27,051 nucleotides of DNA from Bacteroidaceae bacterium (GTDB lineage Bacteria > Bacteroidota > Bacteroidia > Bacteroidales > Bacteroidaceae), in the NCBI GenBank assembly GCA_900769765.1, contig CAAGHW010000090.1:1-27051 (forward strand). The letters run 5' to 3'. Made by a program: the position numbers and the translations under genes. Each line of letters begins with the position of its first letter. The first letter of the stretch is position 1. This document shows, piece after piece, positions 7,178 to 13,072 of this stretch. Under the pieces are notes generated by a model. That model ran no database searches and was not told the origin of the DNA. It worked only from the letters and a program-made list of their open reading frames with translations.

Positions 7178-7825
7178 ATGGGCAGAATTGGCGACTGGAT
7201 AAACAGACAAAGGCATAACAGGGGGTACGGCATACAGTCCCCCTCATCCTTTTTCTTTGTCACACAAGTGCTCAAGGAACGTCTGCCCTACTATGCTTAT
7301 CCCATGCTTGAAACAATAGCAACCGAAGAAGGAGTTCCTGCAAAAAAGCTTAAAGAGCTGTTCCGCATAACCAATCATCATAAACCGGCAAACTGCATTG
7401 CCATAGGCTCGCCGGCAGCAGCCTGCGCCATGACAACGGCAAGACCATCGGTTGTCAAGCATTGCATCACCGACAAGCACCTGGGCAGTGCCACCGAAGC
7501 GTTGCTTGCATCATACGATTGCCAGATAAGGAACGGCGACCTACTGGAACAACTCAAGATTACCCTTGAAGAGGTTGGCGAAGTTGGAATGTTATATATA
7601 GGCAGGAGCCCGCAACATGCCGAATTGCTGAAAGAGGCATTGCCTTACACCAATGAGAACAGTATAATTGTTATAGAAGGTATACATAGCGATGATTCGA
7701 CAAAGGCCTGGTGGCAGACACTCATTGACGACCCTGCGACAATAATCACCTATGACCTTTACCACATTGGAATATTATTGTTCAACAAGGAGCGGATCAA
7801 GCAGCACTACACATTGAAAAGATAG
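7178..7825 (+). CDS. Class I SAM-methyltransferase-like protein with degenerate cofactor motifs
   Basis: A 215-residue protein. The N-terminus (HNRGYGIQSPSSFFFVTQVL) and the C-terminus (VIEGIHSDDSTKAWWQTL, then ITYDLYHIGILLFNKERIKQHYTLK) match the layout of a Bacteroidetes family usually annotated as class I SAM-dependent methyltransferase. In that family motif I reads roughly ELGTSLGIST and a later strand ends in FIDGNH. Here the corresponding stretches read AIGSPAAACAMT and LYIGRSPQHAE, so the acidic and glycine residues that bind SAM seem lost. It may be a non-enzymatic relative or a diverged enzyme. It sits 9 bases after metK and 4 before the adenosyltransferase gene. The substrate is unknown. 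Confidence 0.7.
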   Translation: MGRIGDWINRQRHNRGYGIQSPSSFFFVTQVLKERLPYYAYPMLETIATEEGVPAKKLKELFRITNHHKPANCIAIGSPAAACAMTTARPSVVKHCITDKHLGSATEALLASYDCQIRNGDLLEQLKITLEEVGEVGMLYIGRSPQHAELLKEALPYTNENSIIVIEGIHSDDSTKAWWQTLIDDPATIITYDLYHIGILLFNKERIKQHYTLKR

Positions 7826-7829
7826 GTTT

Positions 7830-8372
7830 ATGGACAACAGGAAGGCAACCATATACACAGGCACCGGCGACGATGGCACCACATCGCTCATTGGCGGCGA
7901 GAGAGTAAGCAAAGACCATCAGCGGGTACAGGCATACGGCACAATAGACGAGCTGAATGCACACCTGGGCATGCTTGCCGTTGCACTTGACGACGAACAG
8001 ACCAGATTGTTCATAGAGCAGATAGAGCACAACATGCTCACCATTGGCTGTAGCCTTGCAGGCGGAAAAAACAGATACACATTGACAGAGGATGACATAA
8101 GCACACTGCAGAGAGCAATAGACAAACTTGAAGCAGAACTGCCGGCAATGCACGAGTTCATTATCCCCGGAGGAACAGAAGCTGCCGCACGCGCCAACCT
8201 GTGCCGTACGATATGCCGCAGAGCCGAAAGAGAGATTGTTACCCTGCAACGAGAATATGAAGTTTCACAGAATATACTTGTTTATATAAACCGTCTTTCA
8301 GATTATCTGTTTATGCTACAAAGGCAACTTCTTTGTGGCAACGAAAAAAAATGGGAAAAGCCTTGTAAATAA
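7830..8372 (+). CDS. pduO: PduO-type ATP:cob(I)alamin adenosyltransferase
   Basis: The enzyme transfers the adenosyl group of ATP to cob(I)alamin, making coenzyme B12. The 180-residue protein carries the family's ATP-binding opening YTGTGDDGTTSLIGGERVSK (residues 9-28), AYGTIDELNAHLG (35-47), IIPGGTEAAARANLCR, the RRAERE block (R130, R131, E133) and INRLSDYLFML (153-163), where the Asp and Asn/Arg contact cofactor. The length and motif order are complete. It follows the methyltransferase-like gene by 4 bases. No B12 riboswitch or other cobalamin gene is visible nearby. Many annotations call this family cob(I)yrinic acid a,c-diamide adenosyltransferase. Confidence 0.93.
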   Translation: MDNRKATIYTGTGDDGTTSLIGGERVSKDHQRVQAYGTIDELNAHLGMLAVALDDEQTRLFIEQIEHNMLTIGCSLAGGKNRYTLTEDDISTLQRAIDKLEAELPAMHEFIIPGGTEAAARANLCRTICRRAEREIVTLQREYEVSQNILVYINRLSDYLFMLQRQLLCGNEKKWEKPCK

Positions 8373-8392
8373 ACAAATTTACTTTATTTTTG
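8363..8392 (+). promoter_or_regulatory. Bacteroides-type promoter for the DUF2795 gene
   Basis: TTG (8363-8365) and TATTTTTG (8385-8392) are 19 bases apart, which fits the -33/-7 layout well. The -33 element lies inside the last codons of the upstream gene. Predicted transcription start is near 8399, leaving a leader of about 25 bases. Confidence 0.7.
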
Positions 8393-8423
8393 CACGCAAT
8401 TAACAAAAAAACACTATTTACAT

Positions 8424-8645
8424 ATGTATTGGACACTTGAATTAGCATCAAAATTGGAAGATGCACCATGGCCAGCAACAAAAGACGAGCTTATCGACTA
8501 CGCAGTACGTTCTGGTGCACCTTTAGAGGTTATTGAGAACTTGCAGGAGATTGAGGACGAGGGTGATGTTTATGAAAGCATCGAAGATATATGGCCCGAC
8601 TATCCAAGCAAAGAAGACTTTTTCTTTGACGAAGAAGAATATTGA
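8424..8645 (+). CDS. DUF2795 domain small acidic protein
   Basis: A 73-residue, highly acidic protein ending in FFFDEEEY. The stretch WPATKDELIDYAVRSGAPLEVIENLQEIEDEGDVYESIEDIWPDYPS fits the DUF2795 domain (family pattern: .P..k.eli.yA...gap..vi..L..l.d..y.s..d....), found in short proteins of unknown function. No membrane segment or signal peptide is visible, so it should be cytosolic. It has its own promoter inside the end of the preceding gene and is followed by a strong terminator, so it is probably a single-gene transcript. Confidence 0.85.
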   Translation: MYWTLELASKLEDAPWPATKDELIDYAVRSGAPLEVIENLQEIEDEGDVYESIEDIWPDYPSKEDFFFDEEEY

Positions 8646-8693
8646 TTAATTTCCAAGCGATTAAATCGCATAAATAATTGAGAATCACGCACA

Positions 8694-8730
8694 AGCAGTC
8701 AGACAAATTTTGTTTGACTGCTTTCTTTTT
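8694..8730 (+). terminator. Rho-independent terminator after the DUF2795 gene
   Basis: AGCAGTCAGACAAA (8694-8707) pairs with TTTGTTTGACTGCT (8709-8722) with one G-T wobble, and a T-rich tract follows (to 8730). It separates the housekeeping segment from the accessory region. Confidence 0.9.
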
Positions 8731-8774
8731 GTGTTAAAACATGTCAAAAAAGAAGGGTGTTTTTATATAAACAA

Positions 8775-8806
8775 TTGACAAAAGCCTTTTGGGCGTTATA
8801 TATTTG
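8775..8806 (+). promoter_or_regulatory. Bacteroides-type promoter for the DUF5675-like gene
   Basis: TTG (8775-8777) and TATATTTG (8799-8806) are 21 bases apart. The start codon is about 80 bases beyond the predicted transcription start, leaving an AT-rich leader with no obvious structure. Confidence 0.65.
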
Positions 8807-8892
8807 TGGTAACAATAAAAGTGATAAAACAGCAACCTTGTCGGAGAAGCTATGCAATAATTTTGCGATATTATTAACTAAAATCTAATTTT

Positions 8893-9483
8893 ATGGCAAA
8901 TTATTTGAACAAACCAAGTATTTTTGATATTGCAACAGCATTTGAGGATGGGCAAGAGGGGGAAATAAAACAAAAACCTAAAACAAATGTTGTTGTAAAC
9001 AGCACAAGAAAGTGGTATGGGAAGAATAGTACTGTTAGCACTTTTACAGCAACTGCATACAATGAACAAAACGAGAAGATTGATTCAATGAAGGGCTATT
9101 TTTTAGAGCCACATGTTAATTACGATAGTGCTAAGATAGCAAATAGTGATAAAGCTATTATGTACGGAACATATAATGTTATTCCCAAAGCAAAACTTGA
9201 AGAAAGAATTAATAAACAACGAAGAGAATGGGGAGAAAAGGATGTAAATCTTAAATATGACTGGTATGTAGACAACGTTCCGGGGCGCAGTGGCATTGCC
9301 ATTCACGGAGGAAAAAATGGAGATCACACCTCGGGTTGTCTATTACCAGGTGACACTCTTAAATACGATGAAGAGGCGCAAGATTATACAATAAAAGACT
9401 ATACGTCAAGAAAGGATGCACTTTTTAATTTCTTCAAGCAATATGGGAAAGATGGAATTAAGATAAATATTGATTACAAATAA
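8893..9483 (+). CDS. DUF5675-like protein with His/Ser-Gly-Cys motif; candidate secreted effector or cell-wall enzyme
   Basis: A 196-residue protein without signal peptide or membrane segment. The C-terminal half has DNVPGRSGIAIHGG followed by HTSGCLLPGD (H138, H145, S147, C149), the hallmark arrangement of DUF5675 (VPGRSGI.IH.GN....GCI..G), a fold that resembles the H....SxGC active site of L,D-transpeptidase-type proteins. An upstream GTYNV block (residues 92-96) also fits DUF5675. The first ~65 residues match nothing I recognise and could be a targeting or adaptor region. Three lipoprotein genes follow. Base composition is clearly more AT-rich than in the housekeeping genes, suggesting acquisition. 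Roles to consider are a peptidoglycan-acting effector, a phage-derived protein or a housekeeping protein of unknown role; none is shown. Confidence 0.65.
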   Translation: MANYLNKPSIFDIATAFEDGQEGEIKQKPKTNVVVNSTRKWYGKNSTVSTFTATAYNEQNEKIDSMKGYFLEPHVNYDSAKIANSDKAIMYGTYNVIPKAKLEERINKQRREWGEKDVNLKYDWYVDNVPGRSGIAIHGGKNGDHTSGCLLPGDTLKYDEEAQDYTIKDYTSRKDALFNFFKQYGKDGIKINIDYK

Positions 9484-9490
9484 TAAATAT

Positions 9491-10282
9491 ATGAGTAGAA
9501 CTTTTATAGCCTGCACACCGCTTTACATCATTGTTTTTATTTTATTTTCCTGCAATAACAAGAAGATAAACACGACCTCTGTATGTTCATCAAAAGCTGT
9601 TACATTATACGGAACAAGTTTCTTAAAAGGCAAGGTTTCCTCAATCGTTTATGATGATGCACAAGGGTACGATTCAATCCTGTTTGTGTACAATAGTAAA
9701 CAACATCCCGTAAAGACTATTTCTTACTCGAACGGAGATGAAAATGGTCATTGTAAATATTACTATAATGGTTCCAACAGAATAGACTTGCATTACTACG
9801 ACAACAACCAAAAGGAGACATCTTATAGCATTGTTGAATTCGACAACAATAAAAATATAACTTTGTGTAGGGATTATGGCTATATATATCCCGACACAAC
9901 CAAAATGATAATGCAATATATGATGCAGAACTCTTACGATAAAGACAACCGCATCACCGATACTTTTGAATACCATTGCGACGGGATACCGCCATACAAA
10001 TATCGATACACATATAACAACGATGGCACAGAAACCATAGAGTGCTTTTTGGCTGTAACCGGCGACATTTACGCAATTACAAAAGTAAAAAAGGATAAGA
10101 ACGGAAATATCATAGAAAAAAGTGAGAACATGCCATGGGACACATGCGACTGGAGAAATATAAAAATAGAATACATGTACGATGACAAAGACAATTGGAT
10201 AGAGCGCAAAATTATTGATGAAGACCCGGAGAGTTATCGTAACAAATACTCAAAAAGAAGAATACACTATTTGAGCGAATAG
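9491..10282 (+). CDS. Predicted lipoprotein with YD-repeat-like beta segments, unknown function
   Basis: A 263-residue protein whose N-terminus is a type II signal peptide ending in IVFILFSC with the lipidated Cys at residue 21. Residues after the Cys are NNKK, with no acidic export signal, so the mature protein probably stays facing the periplasm. The body is made of repeated short strands rich in Tyr, Asp, Asn and Gly, such as YYNGSNRIDLHYYDNN, YDKDNRITDTFEY, KDKNGNIIEKSEN and YDDKDNWIERKI, resembling YD/RHS-like beta repeats. A TTG codon at 9470 extends the frame, but the ATG at 9491, 7 bases after the upstream stop, gives the signal peptide. Close spacing to the DUF5675-like gene suggests cotranscription and a possible immunity or partner role. 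Confidence 0.65.
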   Translation: MSRTFIACTPLYIIVFILFSCNNKKINTTSVCSSKAVTLYGTSFLKGKVSSIVYDDAQGYDSILFVYNSKQHPVKTISYSNGDENGHCKYYYNGSNRIDLHYYDNNQKETSYSIVEFDNNKNITLCRDYGYIYPDTTKMIMQYMMQNSYDKDNRITDTFEYHCDGIPPYKYRYTYNNDGTETIECFLAVTGDIYAITKVKKDKNGNIIEKSENMPWDTCDWRNIKIEYMYDDKDNWIERKIIDEDPESYRNKYSKRRIHYLSE

Positions 10283-10301
10283 TCTTTCACCGCTATATTT
10301 G
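10271..10301 (+). promoter_or_regulatory. Bacteroides-type promoter upstream of the 159-residue lipoprotein gene
   Basis: TTG (10271-10273) and TATATTTG (10294-10301) are 20 bases apart. The -33 element lies in the last codons of the preceding gene, so the next lipoprotein can be expressed on its own. The leader would be about 80 bases. Confidence 0.65.
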
Positions 10302-10387
10302 TATCCCTCAATTACACTATAACAGAACAATGGGATTGATTATCAAGACCCTATCTATGACTTTATTTAAATACCTCTTCGCCTACA

Positions 10388-10867
10388 ATGGAAAACTTAA
10401 AATCGGGATTTAAAACAATTATTACTACACTTGCAATCACCTTTTCACTTACAGGCTGCACCCAAATTATTAATGTACTGGACTTTATAGGAGTTATACC
10501 GCCATGGGAACAGATGCTTGAGTTTCAACTTGGAAAACAAGCTATTGAAGAGCCATTCACATTTGCTGATTACTGCGAAGAAAAGTATGATAGTATATTC
10601 TTGGTTTATTCATATTTCAATACAGAGCGAACAGATTATACAACTCTTAAAATGTCAAAAAAATTAAGAAGAATATGCAATAGCAACATAAATTTTGACA
10701 CTTTATCCACGTTGCTTTTTATAAAAGACGGCAAGGTTGAGGCTTACAGCGAAATAAAATGCATAGATGCAGATTTTAATTCAAGCGAGGTAGAAAAACA
10801 TTATATTTTCCCATTTGACCAAAAGTTTATAATGGACAAGGAGAGAAATATCCATGTTTATAATTAA
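10388..10867 (+). CDS. Small predicted lipoprotein, unknown function
   Basis: A 159-residue protein with a lipoprotein signal peptide ending in ITFSLTGC (Cys at residue 24). The residues following the Cys (TQIIN) are not acidic, so surface export is not indicated. I recognise no domain. The stretch YDSIFLVYSYF resembles YDSILFVYNSK in the preceding lipoprotein, a weak hint of shared ancestry or fold. Codon use is AT-rich like its neighbours. It has its own promoter. It may be an immunity-type or orphan lipoprotein; nothing in the sequence assigns a function. Confidence 0.6.
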   Translation: MENLKSGFKTIITTLAITFSLTGCTQIINVLDFIGVIPPWEQMLEFQLGKQAIEEPFTFADYCEEKYDSIFLVYSYFNTERTDYTTLKMSKKLRRICNSNINFDTLSTLLFIKDGKVEAYSEIKCIDADFNSSEVEKHYIFPFDQKFIMDKERNIHVYN

Positions 10868-11141
10868 TAGTTACATAAACAAAGTTTCTGCCTATTATCA
10901 AATTATTCTGCAAAAAACAGGCTTCTCGTTGCTTATACGCACCATTACTGCACTATCGGGACAAAAGCCAAACGGTTCTTCCGACTTGAATAAAAGGGTG
11001 TTGTTGCTGAATAATTCCAATTGAACCACTTATAAATAGACCGGAAAATCATTCTATTTTCCTCACGACAATAACCATTCGGCAATTGGACTTCGTTAAT
11101 TGAACAATTCTTATTAATTTTGCCGAAAAGATTATATAAAT
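10868..11141 (+). other. Non-coding, AT-rich interval; possible remnant of lost genes
   Basis: In 274 bases I see no credible gene. A small hairpin GGAAAAT/ATTTTCC occurs at 11043-11062 without a T run. A minus-strand frame (10945-11187) exists but overlaps the next gene's start and has no recognisable features. Plus-strand frames show several stops. The right end carries the promoter element of the next gene. Confidence 0.5.
11105..11124 (+). repeat. 20-base direct repeat containing a -7 element, copy 1
   Basis: This stretch is identical over 20 bases to 11723-11742 and contains TAATTTTG (11115-11122), a fit to TAnnTTTG. It lies 17 bases upstream of the next start codon. A matching -33 TTG at normal distance is not evident for this copy. 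Confidence 0.7.
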
Positions 11142-11585
11142 ATGGCAAAACACTTATTTTATTTTGTATCATTTTTTTGCTTTGCATTGCTAAATTCTTG
11201 TTCTACAAATAATATAGAAATAGATGATGCAGATGCATTTGTTGGAGTTTACTCTGTCAGTGTTATTGAAAATATAATATGGGGAGGTAGTTCTGGAACG
11301 ATTAATGATAATGGAACATTTAGAATAACAAAATTGTCTGCAAATAGAGTACAAATTGAGGGATACATAAGCACCCAAGCAGAAGTATCAGGAACATCTA
11401 TATTTTTAGAAGGCGGTAGATACTCAGATAATACTGGATATTTTACAACATCATATGGAACAGGCATACTTGATGGAAATGTTTTAACTTTCACCGCAAA
11501 CCAAAGCGGACAACTCGCAGAAAACGGTGTTTTATATCCATATAGAAACACAAGTTATTTTACAGCAATAAGAAAGCCTCAATAA
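11142..11585 (+). CDS. Small predicted beta-rich lipoprotein, unknown function
   Basis: A 147-residue protein with a signal peptide ending in FALLNSC (Cys at residue 20). The mature part is rich in Gly, Ser, Thr and Asn and alternates hydrophobic and polar residues (VGVYSVSVIENI, NGTFRITKLSANRVQIEGYI, GTGILDGNVLTFTANQSG), which suggests a single small beta barrel or sandwich, as in many Bacteroides lipocalin-like small lipoproteins. After the Cys the residues are STNNIEIDDAD, where the acidic part comes late, so surface exposure is uncertain. It has a promoter element that repeats upstream of the next gene. No specific function can be given. Confidence 0.6.
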   Translation: MAKHLFYFVSFFCFALLNSCSTNNIEIDDADAFVGVYSVSVIENIIWGGSSGTINDNGTFRITKLSANRVQIEGYISTQAEVSGTSIFLEGGRYSDNTGYFTTSYGTGILDGNVLTFTANQSGQLAENGVLYPYRNTSYFTAIRKPQ

Positions 11586-11607
11586 ATTTAGACATCCTGA
11601 TTGGTTA

Positions 11608-11654
11608 TTTGAAGTGACACCCAAAGCTCGAAAACTTTGGAGGGTCACTTCAAA
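11608..11654. repeat. Long hairpin downstream of the 147-residue lipoprotein gene
   Basis: TTTGAAGTGAC (11608-11618) pairs perfectly with GTCACTTCAAA (11644-11654). A second stem CCAAAG/CTTTGG (11621-11626 and 11635-11640) stacks inside with an 8-base loop. There is no T run right after it, so it may be a non-canonical terminator or the trace of a small mobile element. Confidence 0.7.
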
Positions 11655-11708
11655 ACAGATGTTTGTCACTATTTCTTTATAATTTGACGAAGCTTTATCT
11701 TGAACAAA

Positions 11709-11740
11709 TTGTCTTTTTTAAGCAATTCTTATTAATTTTG
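11709..11740 (+). promoter_or_regulatory. Bacteroides-type promoter of the PagL-like gene
   Basis: TTG (11709-11711) and TAATTTTG (11733-11740) are 21 bases apart. The start codon at 11757 is only about 10 bases beyond the predicted transcription start, so the leader is very short. Confidence 0.65.
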
Positions 11741-11742
11741 CC
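11723..11742 (+). repeat. 20-base direct repeat containing a -7 element, copy 2
   Basis: Identical to 11105-11124. The two copies lie before two unrelated genes, 618 bases apart, and both include the -7 box, so the promoter region looks duplicated. Confidence 0.7.
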
Positions 11743-11756
11743 AAAAATTTTAAGAC

Positions 11757-12995
11757 ATGGGCAGAACAACAAGAACAATCATTGTTTCAATCTTTTTATT
11801 TTTGGCGGTGGGCGTTGCTCAGGCGCAGAAGTTCAAGGCACAGGATATTGTAATCACTGGACATGCATGGGGTGGCATGGATATAGAAAGAACACGCCCT
11901 AACCTTGCATCGTACGGTTATATGACATACGAGGCGAGCGTTGGTTTGCAGACCAATCCCAACGACGGTTCGTGGTACTCACAAGCATACGGTTTCCCTA
12001 TATTGAATTTCGGATTCTCGGTGGCAAGAATGAGTAATTTCCGTTTCAGCGACCAGACAAAACTCCCCGACCTGTACACGTTGTACGGTTCATTCGAGCG
12101 TTCATTGTTGCGCCGAAAGATAATTTCAATGGGTTATCTGCTTGACTTCGGTGTCACATACAACCCCGGAAGATACGACCCGGTAAACAACCCCGGAAAC
12201 GATTGGCTCAGCTCACCTGTAATGGTATACTTCGGTGCCGGAGCATTCCTGAAATTCCATGTAGGCAAGCGCTGGGAGATTGGTGCCGATGTAATGTTCC
12301 GTCACTTCTCGAACGGCCGCTTGGCATTGCCCAACGAGGCTATCAACGGCATGGGTGCAGGCCTTTTCGCTCGTTATCGCCTGAAGGACTACGACTACAC
12401 CGAATACAAGAATGGCACAATGCGAAAGCCTGATTTCAAAAGAGGCATGCAGTATGTCATTGCATTGGGTGGTGGTGTACACACCTGTATGGCTGAATGG
12501 ATTACCTATGTAGAAAAGACTGAAGACCCTGTTGCAAAGAAAGAGGCAAACGCAAAGCTGAAGGCACACCCCAAATTCTCAATCAGCGGTGATTTCATGT
12601 ACCGATATTCAAGAAGATATGCTACCGGTATAGGCCTTGATGTGTTCTACTCTTCAAATATGAAGGAACTGAAGGAGAGTGACCTGATTTTATATGGTGA
12701 AGAAAGGGTTGCCAATAGCCCTGGATACTCGCCAATATCAATTGGTGTTGCCATTGTACAGGAGGTATATTGGAACAATTTCGCCATACACGTTGCCATT
12801 GGAGCATACCCATACCGTCACAAAGGCGTGAACAGCAATCTTGAAGAGAAAGACCGTGAGCGCGGATGGCACTACGAGAAAGCCGGTTTCAGATATTACT
12901 TCCCTAAATTGGGCAATACGTTCCTCGGCTTTGCAATCAAGTCGCACAGCATAAAGGCCGAATACCTTGAGTTCTCTACCGGTATCCGTCTGTAA
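11757..12995 (+). CDS. PagL-like acyloxyacyl hydrolase (lipid A 3-O-deacylase family) outer-membrane protein
   Basis: A 412-residue protein with a signal peptide ending in VAQAQ (cleavage near residue 24). It is rich in amphipathic strands and ends in a C-terminal aromatic/hydrophobic pattern (EFSTGIRL), as in outer-membrane barrels. The block MFRHFSNGRLALPNEAINGMG (H183, S185, N186, E194) matches the PagL catalytic region H.SN.......N, where His and Ser carry out removal of the 3-O-acyl chain from lipid A. Typical proteobacterial PagL has about 170 residues; Bacteroidetes members of the family are longer, and the second half here (from about residue 230) is probably extra barrel strands. A terminator follows, so it is a single-gene unit. 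Activity on lipid A is inferred. Confidence 0.8.
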   Translation: MGRTTRTIIVSIFLFLAVGVAQAQKFKAQDIVITGHAWGGMDIERTRPNLASYGYMTYEASVGLQTNPNDGSWYSQAYGFPILNFGFSVARMSNFRFSDQTKLPDLYTLYGSFERSLLRRKIISMGYLLDFGVTYNPGRYDPVNNPGNDWLSSPVMVYFGAGAFLKFHVGKRWEIGADVMFRHFSNGRLALPNEAINGMGAGLFARYRLKDYDYTEYKNGTMRKPDFKRGMQYVIALGGGVHTCMAEWITYVEKTEDPVAKKEANAKLKAHPKFSISGDFMYRYSRRYATGIGLDVFYSSNMKELKESDLILYGEERVANSPGYSPISIGVAIVQEVYWNNFAIHVAIGAYPYRHKGVNSNLEEKDRERGWHYEKAGFRYYFPKLGNTFLGFAIKSHSIKAEYLEFSTGIRL

Positions 12996-13011
12996 TCAAC
13001 AACTACATACT

Positions 13012-13049
13012 ACACAAAAGGGATGTTTCGCGAAACATCCCTTTTGTGT
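13012..13049. terminator. Perfect palindromic bidirectional terminator
   Basis: A perfect 38-base palindrome: ACACAAAAGGGATGTTTCG followed directly by its reverse complement. The outer CTTTTGTGT and its mirror provide T-rich tails on both strands. It lies between the convergent PagL-like and purine permease genes and should end both transcripts. Confidence 0.9.
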
Positions 13050-13072
13050 GATTATATCTGTCTTGCATCAGC

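Noticed and set aside
7830..8372. Cobalamin riboswitch upstream of the adenosyltransferase gene
   Set aside because: Only 4 bases separate it from the previous gene, and nothing like the B12-box was seen in the metK leader.
10945..11187. Minus-strand open frame of 80 codons in the interval before the 147-residue lipoprotein gene
   Set aside because: It overlaps the start of a better supported gene, shows no family features or signal peptide, and no promoter was seen.
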